NCBI GenBank assembly: GCA_965219015.1
Contig: CBDCNH010000011.1
Coordinates: 558,001 to 622,000 of the forward strand
From: CBDCNH01 sp965219015
Lineage (GTDB): Bacteria > Pseudomonadota > Alphaproteobacteria > Rhodobacterales > Rhodobacteraceae
Direction: 5' to 3'
Length of the DNA: 64,000 nucleotides
The notes under the pieces are model-generated. The model saw only the letters and a list, made by a program, of their open reading frames with translations, was not told the DNA's origin and searched no databases. The number at the start of each line of letters is the position of its first letter. Within the stretch, counting starts at the first letter, position 1. Below, piece after piece: positions 16,746 through 24,991 of this stretch. The position numbers and the translations under genes were made by a program.

Positions 16746-18005
16746 TCAGCGAAGCCTGCGAAGGACGTCGAGCGAAGCATACCCGTCCGCGAGCATCCCG
16801 TTCGAGCCTTGCCACGCCTTGAGCGCCGCGACGGTCCGCGGACCGATCTTGCCGTCCGTGCCGGCCGTGTCGTAGCCCGCCCGCGTGAGGCGCTGCTGCA
16901 ACTCGCGCCGCTCCTCGCTGGTCAGCGCGCGGTCGTCGCGCGGCCAGGCGGCCTCGATCGGCGGGCCGCCGCGAAGCCGGTCCGAGAGATGACCGACGCC
17001 GATCACATAGGCATCGGCGGAGTTGTAGCGCGAGATCGCGGTGAAGTTCGAGAAGATGAGGAATGCCGCCCCGCGCGCGCCCGCCGGCAGCAGGAGCGAC
17101 GCCCGGCCATGATTGCCGACGGGACGCCCGGCCATGTCGCGCACGCCGAGCGCGGTCCAGTCGGCGACCGGGCGGCGCACCGACTTTCCGGTCTGGCGCA
17201 GGTCGAAGCCGCGCGGCAGGCGCACTTCGACGCCCCAGGGCTGGCCCCGCGTCCAGCCCGACTTCGCAAGGTATGCGGCAGTCGAGGCAAGCGCGTCGGT
17301 CGGATCGTCCGACCAGATGTCGCGCTTGCCGTCGCCACGGAAATCGACCGCATAGGCGAGGTAGCTCGTGGGAATGAACTGCGTATGCCCCATCGCGCCA
17401 GCCCACGAGCCGGTCATGCGTGCAGGGCTCACGTCGCCGTGCTGGATGATCTGCAGCGCCGCGATGAGCTGCGTCTCGAAGAACTTGCCGCGCCGCCCGT
17501 CGTAGGCCAGCGTCGCGAGCGCGCTCACGAGCGGCACGTCGCCGCGGCGCGCGCCGTAGGCGCTCTCGAGCCCCCAGACCGCGACGACGACGTGCCGGTC
17601 GACGCCGTAGCGGGCCTCGATGGCGTCGAGGGTCCGCGCGTACTGCCGCAGCGCCGCGCGGCCGTTGGCGATCCGCGTCTCGGAGGCGGCGCTGTCGAGG
17701 TAGTCCCAGATCGACTTCGTGAACTCGGACTGGCGCCGATCCTTGGCGATCACGTCCGGGTCGTAACGCGCGTCGGCGAAGGCCGCATCGAAGGTGCGGG
17801 CCGCGATGCCCGCGCGGAGCGCGCGGGGCCGGAAGCCCGCCACCCAGCGGTCGAAGCCGGGGTTCGCCACCGCCCTTGCCGACACCGCGACGCGCTCCTC
17901 CGGCCGGATCGACCGCTCGACCGCTTCGCGTGATATGGGTCCGCCGACGCCGCAGCCCGGAAGTGCCACGATCGCCAGCGTCACCGCTGCCATGATTGTC
18001 CGCAT
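16746..18005 (-). CDS. Lytic murein transglycosylase, MltB family, with PG-binding domain
   Basis: A 419-residue probable lipoprotein or exported enzyme that cleaves glycan strands to 1,6-anhydro ends. The N-terminus is hydrophobic with LPGC near residue 18. The SLT/MltB domain (about 50-340) carries the catalytic Glu in VWGLESAYG, followed by GSWAGAMGHTQFIPTSY. A C-terminal peptidoglycan-binding repeat (about 360-419) contains GYDTAGTDGKIGPRTVAALKAWQ. It is transcribed in the same direction as rnr upstream. Confidence 0.93.
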   Translation of the reverse strand: MRTIMAAVTLAIVALPGCGVGGPISREAVERSIRPEERVAVSARAVANPGFDRWVAGFRPRALRAGIAARTFDAAFADARYDPDVIAKDRRQSEFTKSIWDYLDSAASETRIANGRAALRQYARTLDAIEARYGVDRHVVVAVWGLESAYGARRGDVPLVSALATLAYDGRRGKFFETQLIAALQIIQHGDVSPARMTGSWAGAMGHTQFIPTSYLAYAVDFRGDGKRDIWSDDPTDALASTAAYLAKSGWTRGQPWGVEVRLPRGFDLRQTGKSVRRPVADWTALGVRDMAGRPVGNHGRASLLLPAGARGAAFLIFSNFTAISRYNSADAYVIGVGHLSDRLRGGPPIEAAWPRDDRALTSEERRELQQRLTRAGYDTAGTDGKIGPRTVAALKAWQGSNGMLADGYASLDVLRRLR

Positions 18006-18068
18006 TGCCCCTGCCCGCTTTCTTGTTTTGCAGTCAGCGTAGCGCGGATGCGCCGGTCAGGGAAGCGT

Positions 18069-20333
18069 TCAGCGACGGGTCCGCGCAACCTTCCGGCGAA
18101 CCGCGTCGCGCTTGGCGGCAGCGCGCGCGGGCTTCGTCCGCCGGGCCTTGCCGTACCCCTGCCGCGGCCCCGCAGGCATCGCGGCACCCTCGACCTCGAG
18201 GAGCTCGAGCGACACCCCGCCCGTCACCGGCACCGCCTCGAGGATGCGGACGGTGACGCGCTGCCCGAGCCCGAGGACGAGACCCGTGTCGGCGCCCATC
18301 AGCGTCTGCGCGGCGGCGTCGAAGTGGAAGTACTCGCGCCCGAGCGAGCGGATCGGGATGAGCCCGTCCGCGCCGGTCTCGTCGAGCTTGACGAAGAGCC
18401 CGAACCGCGTGACGCCCGAGATCCGCCCCGCCACCTCCGCCCCGGAGCGCTCGGCGAGGTAGGCCGCGAGGTAGCGGTCGGTGGTGTCGCGCTCCGCCGC
18501 CATCGAGCGCCGCTCGGTGTCGGAGATGTGCTTGGCCGTGTCGGCGAGGCGGTCGGTCTCGGGCGTCGCGAGCCCGTCGCCGCCCCAGCCGTGCGCCGCG
18601 ATGAGCGCGCGGTGCACCACGAGATCGGCATAGCGCCGGATCGGCGAGGTGAAATGCGCGTAGGTCCGCAGCGCGAGCCCGAAATGGCCGAAGTTCTCCG
18701 GGCTGTAGTAGGCCTGCGTCATCGAGCGCAGCGTGGTCATGTTCATCAGCTCGTCGAAGTCGGTGCCCGCTGCCTGCTCAAGGAGCCGGTTCAGGTGCCG
18801 CGTCTGCAGCACCTGCCCCTTGGCGAGCGCGAAGCCCGACGCGAGCGCCACGTCGCGCAGCGCTTCGAGCTTCTCCGGCGACGGCTCCTCGTGGACGCGG
18901 AACAGCAGCGGGCTCTTCCGCGCCACCAGCTCCTCGGCGGCCGCAACGTTGGCGAGCACCATGAACTCCTCGATGAGCCGGTGTGCGTCGAGCCGGTCGC
19001 GCAGTGCCACCGAGGTCACGCGCCCGTCCGCTCCGAGCGCGATGCGCCGCTCGGGAAGCTCGAGATCGAGCGGCTGGCGGCGCGCGCGGGCGGCCTTCAG
19101 CGCCGCGTAGGCGTCGTAGAGCGGGCCGATCACCGAGACCGCGAGGGCTGCGGCATCGGTCATCGCGGCAGGCGGCTCCTCGTCGGCCACCGCCTGCACC
19201 GCCTCGTAGGTCAGCGACCCCGCCGAGCGCATCAGCCCCCGCACAAAGCGGTGCGCGCGCTTCGCGCCGTCGCGGTCGATGACCATCCGCACGGCGATGC
19301 AGGCGCGGTCCGCGCCGGCATGGAGCGAGCAGAGGTCGCCCGAGAGCGACTCGGGCAGCATCGGCACCACGCGGTCGGGGAAATAGGTCGAGTTGCCCCG
19401 CTCGCGGGCCTCCGTATCGAGCCCCGAGCCGGGCGTCACGTACGCCGCGACATCGGCGATGGCGACCCAGAGCACGTGTCCGCCGGGGTTCGCGGGATCG
19501 TCGTCGGCTGCCGCGAACACCGCGTCGTCGTGGTCACGCGCATCGGCGGGGTCGATGGTGACGAGGGGCAGCTCGCGCAGGTCGGTGCGCTCACCAAGCG
19601 GCATCGGCGCGGCGGCGGCGGCCTCCGCCTCGGCGGCGTCGGAGAACGCGTCCGGGATGCCGTGCTGGTGGATCGCGATGAGCGACACGGCGCGCGGCGC
19701 GCTTGGGTCGCCCAGCCGGTCGATGACGCGCGCCTGCGGCAGGCCGAGCCGGATGCGCGTGCCGATCTGCTCGGCCTCGACGAGTTCGCCGTCCTGCGCG
19801 CCGAGGCTCGCGCCGGGACCGACCAGCCATTCCCGTTCCGAGCCCTTGTCGATCGGTACGATCCGCCCGCCCTCCGCGCCGCGCCGGTAGACGCCGAGCA
19901 CGCGCCGCGCCGCGACCCCGATGCGCCGGATGAGCCGCGCCTCGTAATGGTGGTCGTCGCCCGCGACCTCCATCAGGCGCGCGAGGATGCGGTCGCCCGC
20001 CCCGAGCGCCGGATCGACGGCACGCAGCCGCAGGAGGATGCGCGGCTCGGGCCCCTCGCCCTGCCATTCGAGCGGCCGGGCGAAGAGGTCGCCGTCCGCG
20101 TCGGGCGGCAGCACCTCGACCACCGAGACCGGCGGCAGCGTCTCCGCGTCGCGGTAGGCGCGGCCACGCTTCGCCACCATGCCCTCGCCCTCGAGCTCGC
20201 GCAGCATCCGCTTCAACTCGACCCGCGCCTCGCCCTTCAGCCCGAAGGCGCGCGCGATGTCGCGCTTGGCGGCGGCTTCGGGGTGCTCGGCGATCCAGGC
20301 GAGGAGCGCTGCCTTGGAGGGAAGTTCGTTCAT
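18069..20333 (-). CDS. rnr: Ribonuclease R
   Basis: A processive 3'-5' exoribonuclease for structured RNA. The protein has 754 residues. It has an N-terminal winged helix (LPSKAALLAWIAEHPEAAAKRDIARAFGL), cold-shock domains, and the RNB catalytic core with DPADARDHDDAV (metal aspartates). The family motifs EEFMVLANVAAAE, HFTSPIRRYADL and RNSTYFPDRVVPMLP-type stretches are present. An S1 domain (about 630-720) ends in a basic Lys/Arg/Ala tail. It lies 31 bp after dapE and is probably part of the same transcript. Confidence 0.96.
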   Translation of the reverse strand: MNELPSKAALLAWIAEHPEAAAKRDIARAFGLKGEARVELKRMLRELEGEGMVAKRGRAYRDAETLPPVSVVEVLPPDADGDLFARPLEWQGEGPEPRILLRLRAVDPALGAGDRILARLMEVAGDDHHYEARLIRRIGVAARRVLGVYRRGAEGGRIVPIDKGSEREWLVGPGASLGAQDGELVEAEQIGTRIRLGLPQARVIDRLGDPSAPRAVSLIAIHQHGIPDAFSDAAEAEAAAAAPMPLGERTDLRELPLVTIDPADARDHDDAVFAAADDDPANPGGHVLWVAIADVAAYVTPGSGLDTEARERGNSTYFPDRVVPMLPESLSGDLCSLHAGADRACIAVRMVIDRDGAKRAHRFVRGLMRSAGSLTYEAVQAVADEEPPAAMTDAAALAVSVIGPLYDAYAALKAARARRQPLDLELPERRIALGADGRVTSVALRDRLDAHRLIEEFMVLANVAAAEELVARKSPLLFRVHEEPSPEKLEALRDVALASGFALAKGQVLQTRHLNRLLEQAAGTDFDELMNMTTLRSMTQAYYSPENFGHFGLALRTYAHFTSPIRRYADLVVHRALIAAHGWGGDGLATPETDRLADTAKHISDTERRSMAAERDTTDRYLAAYLAERSGAEVAGRISGVTRFGLFVKLDETGADGLIPIRSLGREYFHFDAAAQTLMGADTGLVLGLGQRVTVRILEAVPVTGGVSLELLEVEGAAMPAGPRQGYGKARRTKPARAAAKRDAVRRKVARTRR

Positions 20334-20364
20334 CGGATCGGCCTAGCACAGGGTGCAAGCGGCG

Positions 20365-21510
20365 TCACCGTGGCGCGGCGAACCAGTCGCGAAGGATCCG
20401 GGCATAGACGCGCGTGAGGGCCAAGATGTCCTCGACGGGCACGTTCTCGTCGGTCTGGTGCATCGTGAGGCCGGCAAGCCCGAACTCGACCACCGGGCAG
20501 TGGTCCTTGACGAAGCGCGCGTCCGAGGTTCCGCCGGAGGTCGAGAGCGCAGGCCGCACGCCTGTCCCCGCCGTGACCGCTGCCGCCACGAGGTCCGTGA
20601 GCGGCCCCGGTGCGGTCAGGAAGCTTTCGCCCGAGATCGTCACCGCCACGTCGAGCGCGATGCCCGTCTCCGCCGCGATCGCCTGCGTCTCCGCGCGGAG
20701 CCAGTCGGCGAGGCTCGCGCCCGAATGGCTGTCGTTGAAGCGGATGTTGACCACGGCCTCGCAGGCGCCGGGGATCACGTTGCTCGCCGTGTTGCCGGTG
20801 TCGAACGAGGTCACGGCCAACGTCGAGGGATCAAAGCGCGCCGTGCCGCCGTCGAGCGTGGCGCGCGCCAGCCGGTCCACGAGCCGCGCCAGCGCCGGCA
20901 CCGGGTTACGGGCGCGGTGCGGGTAGGCGGAATGGCCCTGCTTGCCCGTCGCGCGGATGCGGGCGGTGAGCGAGCCGCGGCGGCCGATCTTGATCGTGTC
21001 GCCGAAGGTCTCCACGCAGGTCGGCTCGCCGACGAGGCAGACGGCCATCGCCTCGCCCGCCGCCGCCATCCAGTCGAGGATCGCCAGCGTCCCGTCGCGC
21101 CCCGGCCCCTCCTCGTCGCCGGTGATGGCGAGGAGGATCGCGCCATCCGGGGCCTCGCGTGCGACCTCGATCGCAGCCGCCGCGAAGGCCGCGACGGCGG
21201 ACTTCATGTCGGCGGCGCCGCGGCCCCAGATACGGCCGTCCCGCACCACGCCGCCGAACGGGTCGGCGGTCCAGCCGGCACCTTCAGGCACCACGTCGGT
21301 GTGGCCGTTGAAGCCGAAGGTGCGCGGATGCGCCTTAGGCCCCCAGCGCGCGACGAGGTTCGGCGTGCCGGCCCGGTCGGCGCGGTGGCATGCGAAGCCC
21401 GCACCCTCGAGCCAGCCCGCGACGAGCCCGAGCGCGCCGTCGTCGGCGGGCGTGACCGACCGGCAGCGGATCAGCGCCGCGGTCATCGCCACGGGATCGG
21501 GGTCAGTCAT
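20365..21510 (-). CDS. dapE: Succinyl-diaminopimelate desuccinylase
   Basis: A dinuclear zinc M20-family hydrolase releasing LL-diaminopimelate. The protein has 381 residues. The metal motif FNGHTDVVPEG supplies His and Asp, GRGAADMKSAVAAF bears the bridging Asp, and ITGDEEGPG bears the catalytic Glu. TSGGTSDARF and the C-terminal LTMHQTDENV with its last ligand are intact. The start overlaps the preceding gene by 8 bp. Together with dapD (610 bp upstream of it) and dapF this encodes the succinylase branch of lysine synthesis. Confidence 0.96.
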   Translation of the reverse strand: MTDPDPVAMTAALIRCRSVTPADDGALGLVAGWLEGAGFACHRADRAGTPNLVARWGPKAHPRTFGFNGHTDVVPEGAGWTADPFGGVVRDGRIWGRGAADMKSAVAAFAAAAIEVAREAPDGAILLAITGDEEGPGRDGTLAILDWMAAAGEAMAVCLVGEPTCVETFGDTIKIGRRGSLTARIRATGKQGHSAYPHRARNPVPALARLVDRLARATLDGGTARFDPSTLAVTSFDTGNTASNVIPGACEAVVNIRFNDSHSGASLADWLRAETQAIAAETGIALDVAVTISGESFLTAPGPLTDLVAAAVTAGTGVRPALSTSGGTSDARFVKDHCPVVEFGLAGLTMHQTDENVPVEDILALTRVYARILRDWFAAPR

Positions 21511-21832
21511 CGTACGGCATCACCTGCGCCACGATCACGGCGTTCTCGGCAAGCGCCCGTTCCATCAGCGCGCGTTCTTCCGGCTCGACCTCGCCCTCGC
21601 GGTCGGCGAGCGTGCCGTAGCCGGTCACGTCGAGCGGCGCCATGCCGGCGGTCTTCAGCACCGCGACCGCCTCGCGCACCGCTTCGGCCTCGTCGACGCC
21701 GCTCGCGTAGCACAGGAGCCCCGCCCCTGTGGCGCCCTTCGGGAGCCCGTCGTCCGGGCTCCGGCCCACCTCGATCATGAGCGTGTAGACCTCCTGCGGG
21801 CGCGGCGTCTTGGCGCGCCCGGCACCGCTCAT
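21503..21832 (-). CDS. 109-residue protein in the dap operon, function unknown
   Basis: It begins MSGAGRAKTPRPQEVYTLMIEVGRSP and contains TGAGLLCYASGVDEAEAVREAVAVL, a pattern typical of small alpha-beta proteins. The C-terminus is acidic (EVEPEERALMERALAENAV). It overlaps the GlsB-like gene by 4 bp (ATGA) and dapE by 8 bp, so the three are translationally coupled. I recognise it only as a conserved-looking companion of dapE; no function can be assigned. Confidence 0.75.
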   Translation of the reverse strand: MSGAGRAKTPRPQEVYTLMIEVGRSPDDGLPKGATGAGLLCYASGVDEAEAVREAVAVLKTAGMAPLDVTGYGTLADREGEVEPEERALMERALAENAVIVAQVMPYDD

Positions 21833-22083
21833 GTACGTCCGCGGATCGCGCGGTAGGCCCAGATCAGCAGGCACGCGCCGATCACCGCGACGACGAGTTG
21901 CCCGATCACGCCGCCGAGCGTGCCGCCGGTGATGAGGCCCAGGATCCCGTTCAGCACCACCGCGCCGAGAATGCCGAGGATGATGTTGGTCAACAAACCG
22001 ATGTTCGCGTGCATGATCTTTTCCGCGATCCACCCCGCGATGCCGCCGAGGATGATCGCGCCGAACCAGCCGATGCCCGTCAT
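21829..22083 (-). CDS. GlsB/YeaQ/YmgE-family stress membrane protein
   Basis: An 84-residue protein made of three hydrophobic helices with the Gly-rich pattern of the family: IGWFGAIILGGIAGWIAEKIM, then TNIILGILGAVVLNGILG, then GGTLGGVIGQLVVAVIGACLLIW. The family (transglycosylase-associated proteins) is stress-induced, with unknown mechanism. It sits between dapD and the coupled small gene and dapE, an unexpected companion for lysine genes. Confidence 0.9.
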   Translation of the reverse strand: MTGIGWFGAIILGGIAGWIAEKIMHANIGLLTNIILGILGAVVLNGILGLITGGTLGGVIGQLVVAVIGACLLIWAYRAIRGRT

Positions 22084-22119
22084 GTGCCGTTCCCTTCGTG
22101 TTGCGTCGTGATGCGTCGT

Positions 22120-22962
22120 TCAGTCCCGAAGCAGCGCGTTGATCGAGGTCTTCGAGCGCGTCCGCGCGTCCACCTTCTTCACGATCACCGCGCAGTAAAG
22201 ATGCACGCCGTTCTTCGACGGCAGCGAGCCCGCGACGACGACCGAGCCCGCGGGCACCTCGCCGTAGCTCACCCTGCCCGTCTCGCGGTCGACGATCTTT
22301 GTCGACTGCCCCAGGAACACGCCCATGCCGAGCACCGAGCCCTGCCGCACGATCACGCCCTCGACCACCTCCGAGCGCGCGCCGATGAAGCAGTCGTCCT
22401 CGATGATCGTCGGACCCGCCTGCATCGGTTCGAGCACGCCGCCGATGCCGACGCCGCCAGAAAGATGCACCCGCGCGCCGATCTGCGCGCAGGAGCCGAC
22501 CGTGACCCAGGTGTCCACCATCGTCTCCGCCCCGACATGGGCGCCGACGTTGACGAAGGACGGCATCAGCACCACGCCCGGCGCGATGTAGGCCGAGCGG
22601 CGCACCGTCGCCGCGGGCACCGCGCGGAAGCCCGCCGCGGCCCACTGGTTCGCCCCCCAGCCCTCGAACTTGCTGTCGACCTTGTCCCACCAGGTGCCGC
22701 CCTGCGGCCCGCCCGACTGCGGCGCCATCTCGCTCAGGCGAAATCCGAGGAGCACCGCCTTCTTGGCCCACTGGTTGACGTGCCAGGCGCCGTCCCGCGG
22801 CTCGGCCACGCGCAGCGCCCCCCCGTCGAGCGCTGCGAGCGTCGCCTCGACGGCCTCGCGCTCGGGGCCTTTGGTCGCGGGCGTCAGCGCGTCCCGCCGC
22901 TCCCAGGCCGCCTCGACGGCGGCTTCGAGATCGGCGTTTGCGTCGGCGTCGGCGTTCGGCAT
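22120..22962 (-). CDS. dapD: Tetrahydrodipicolinate N-succinyltransferase
   Basis: A left-handed beta-helix acyltransferase that succinylates tetrahydrodipicolinate. The protein has 280 residues, near the usual 274. The family stretches DGAWHVNQWAKKAVLLGFRL, ARSEVVEGVIVRQGSVLGMG and KNGVHLYCAVIVKKVD are all present, with hexapeptide repeats between residues 110 and 230. The start at 22962 gives a short Ala/Asp-rich N-terminus (NADADANAD) coded by a small GCGTCG-type repeat. No strong ribosome site is seen (GGAA about 10 bp upstream). Confidence 0.96.
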   Translation of the reverse strand: MPNADADANADLEAAVEAAWERRDALTPATKGPEREAVEATLAALDGGALRVAEPRDGAWHVNQWAKKAVLLGFRLSEMAPQSGGPQGGTWWDKVDSKFEGWGANQWAAAGFRAVPAATVRRSAYIAPGVVLMPSFVNVGAHVGAETMVDTWVTVGSCAQIGARVHLSGGVGIGGVLEPMQAGPTIIEDDCFIGARSEVVEGVIVRQGSVLGMGVFLGQSTKIVDRETGRVSYGEVPAGSVVVAGSLPSKNGVHLYCAVIVKKVDARTRSKTSINALLRD

Positions 22963-23058
22963 CAACGAGTTCCAAACGTGTCTGGCACAAGGTGGCTCCG
23001 ATCTGTAGTCGGGATGCCGCGCCCGCGCAATCGAGCGGGCTGGCGGGAAAGGAAAGAC

Positions 23059-23883
23059 GTGACCGAACGAGCGGCCCCCCTCGTCCCCGCTGAGGAGGAC
23101 ATCGTGGCGCCCGCGACCGGCGACGCGCCGGCCTACCGGCTCGCGTTCGCCGATGCCGATTTCCTGACCAGCGATGCGCTGCGGCCGGTGCGGCTGCAGC
23201 TTGAGCTGATGAAGACCGAGCTCGCTCTCGACGCGGCGGGGATCACCTCGACCGTGGTGCTCTTCGGCGGCGCGCGCATCCCCGCCGACCCCGCCGCCGC
23301 GCCCACGCCGGCGCTCGCCGCGCTGGCACCCGTCTACGGGGAAGCGCGCCGCTTCGCGCGGCTCGTCACCGAATCCGCCCTCGCCCGCGGCGACGCCGGC
23401 GACGTGATCGTCACCGGCGGCGGTCCGGGCGTGATGGAGGCCGGCAACCGGGGCGCCGCGGAGGCCGGCGGGCGGTCCGTCGGGCTCAACGTCGTGCTTC
23501 CGCACGAGCAGGCACCGAACCCTTGGGTGACGCCCGAGCTCGGCTTCCGCTTCCACTACTTTGCGGTCCGCAAGATGCATTTCCTGCTGCGTGCCCGCGC
23601 CGTCGTGGTCTTTCCGGGCGGCTTCGGCACGCTCGACGAGCTCTTCGAGACGCTGACGCTGATCCAGACCGGCCGCATGGCGCGGGTGCCGGTGCTGCTC
23701 TTCCGCCGCGCGTTCTGGGAGCGCGTGCTCGATCTGCCCGCCCTCGCCGCGATGGGCCTCGTCGCCGAGGCCGACCTCGGGCTCTTCCGCTACGTCGAGA
23801 CCGCCGAGGAGGCGCTGGCCGCCCTCGCCGCCGGCACGGCCCCGCCCCGCGCCGAGGTGCCGGGCCTCCCGGCAGCGCGATGA
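23059..23883 (+). CDS. LOG-family (TIGR00730-like) Rossmann protein
   Basis: A 274-residue relative of cytokinin-activating LOG / lysine-decarboxylase-like proteins, which hydrolyse nucleoside-5'-monophosphate ribosyl bonds. The signature VVVFPGGFGTLDELFE lies near residue 184, and VTGGGPGVMEAGNRGA near residue 115 binds nucleotide. The N-terminal about 60 residues are an extra segment seen in the longer subfamily. It begins with GTG after GGAAAGGAAAG. Divergent from dapD. The stop overlaps the next frame by 4 bp. Confidence 0.9.
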   Translation: MTERAAPLVPAEEDIVAPATGDAPAYRLAFADADFLTSDALRPVRLQLELMKTELALDAAGITSTVVLFGGARIPADPAAAPTPALAALAPVYGEARRFARLVTESALARGDAGDVIVTGGGPGVMEAGNRGAAEAGGRSVGLNVVLPHEQAPNPWVTPELGFRFHYFAVRKMHFLLRARAVVVFPGGFGTLDELFETLTLIQTGRMARVPVLLFRRAFWERVLDLPALAAMGLVAEADLGLFRYVETAEEALAALAAGTAPPRAEVPGLPAAR

Positions 23884-24356
23884 GCGGGGTGCCGGACGAC
23901 GACGGCGAGCCGGAGGCGCCGCTGTACTATGCGGCACGGTTGCTCCTCAGCCATCCGGACATGGACCCCGCACGCATCTCGGAGGGGCTCGACCGGGTGC
24001 CGAGGCACGTCCACCGCGCCGGCGACAAGATCGTCACGCCGGACGGCTCCGAGCCCGGCGGGCGCTGGTACGACACGCGCTGGAGCATCGGATGGGATCA
24101 CCTCGGCGACGAGCGCGTCTTCGCCTTTGCAGAAACCATCCTCGACGGGCTCGCGCCGAAGACCGCTTTTCTTAAATCGCTTCGTAACCGAGGGCGGCTA
24201 AGTTGTTCCACTACGCATTGTATATTAGCCCCCGCCCATCAGGAGCACCTTTCCATGCCTTCCACCGTTGAACTGCGGTCCGTCATCCGCGTCCTCGAAA
24301 CCTTCCGCGAGGTGGACCCCGAGATCACCCTCCCGACCATGCTCGCGTTCTGCTAA
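23880..24356 (+). CDS. Chimeric frame: DUF4279-like N-terminal half joined to a broken regulator
   Basis: A 158-codon frame coupled to the LOG-like gene. Residues 1-96 (LYYAARLLLSHPDMDPARIS..., GRWYDTRWSIGW, FAETILDGLAPKTAFL) look like the first two thirds of a DUF4279 immunity/unknown-type protein. From about base 24165 the sequence turns AT-rich and unrelated. From 24255 it runs in the same frame into the start of a separate regulator gene until a TAA at 24354. I read it as a 3'-truncated gene whose end was replaced. The DUF4279 call is tentative. Confidence 0.5.
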   Translation: MSGVPDDDGEPEAPLYYAARLLLSHPDMDPARISEGLDRVPRHVHRAGDKIVTPDGSEPGGRWYDTRWSIGWDHLGDERVFAFAETILDGLAPKTAFLKSLRNRGRLSCSTTHCILAPAHQEHLSMPSTVELRSVIRVLETFREVDPEITLPTMLAFC

Positions 24357-24613
24357 GCCGCCGAGCGGGAGAGCGAGCCGGGGAACCAGCACGTCGTTCA
24401 CACCCGCCTCGGTCTCACGGGTGCCACGACGAGCCGCGCCCTGCGCTACTGGTTCGAGCGGAAGCGGCGCAGCGAGCGGGCATGGACTTCCTCGTGAACT
24501 ACCCCGACCCGATGGACGCCCGCTTCAAGATCGTGGCGCTCACCCGGCGCGGCGTGGCGTTCCTCGACCGGCTATTGCAGGTGGTGAATTTTCGTGTGTC
24601 AGCAGAAAGGTAA
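24255..24613 (+). pseudogene. Broken MarR-like winged-helix regulator
   Basis: It has its own ATG at 24255 behind AGGAG (24241-24245). Translation gives MPSTVELRSVIRVLETFREV...TLPTMLAFC and then TAA at 24354. The same frame continues sensibly beyond the stop (AAERESEPGNQHVVHTRLGL, TGATTSRALRYWFE). At about 24480 the coherent reading moves to another frame (MDFLVNYPDPMDARFKIVAL, TRRGVAFLDRLLQ), ending at TAA 24611. Together these parts make a winged-helix DNA-binding protein of phage or MarR type with one nonsense and one frameshift mutation. Confidence 0.75.
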
Positions 24614-24945
24614 CGGGCGAGGGTAACTCAAGACCGCGGCGACGTATCCCGTTGTTCGTGTCCGACCGAGGGTCTCGCAGTCGAGCGGGATGCTGCGCGC
24701 GGACGGCCTTCAAGGTTAACCTGACGCGCCTTACGGCCGGCGCTTCCCTGGGTGCGTCTCGACATTAAGGTACCGCGGCTCCTCGGCTGCGCGACCATGA
24801 CTCTCGGCCTAGAGGCGTACCATTGCTGCACCAAGGACGAGCGGGCACTGCTTTGAAGCGGGCGCCATCGGGGCGGCGCCGGCTCGATTAGCGATCGTGC
24901 AACTGGTCACGCGACTGACTGCAGTAGGCCCGACGCGCGCACAGC
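24614..24945. other. Non-coding stretch, no feature recognised
   Basis: About 330 bp without a plausible gene, RNA gene or repeat. Base composition is more mixed than in neighbouring genes and several frames are interrupted. It probably belongs to the same decayed insertion as the broken regulator. No transposase remnant could be read. Confidence 0.5.
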
Positions 24946-24974
24946 AGAAAGGGCGCCTCCTGCGAGGCGCCCTT
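24946..24974 (-). terminator. Terminator of the YsnF gene pair
   Basis: An 11-bp perfect stem (AAGGGCGCCTC with GAGGCGCCCTT, loop CTGC) followed on the minus strand by TTTC. It is placed 18 bp after the stop at 24992. Confidence 0.75.
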
Positions 24975-24991
24975 CGATGACCTCGCGTCGG

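Noticed and set aside
24614..24945. Search for a transposase or RNA gene in the decayed patch
   Set aside because: No frame gives a recognisable transposase and no cloverleaf or terminal inverted repeats were found.
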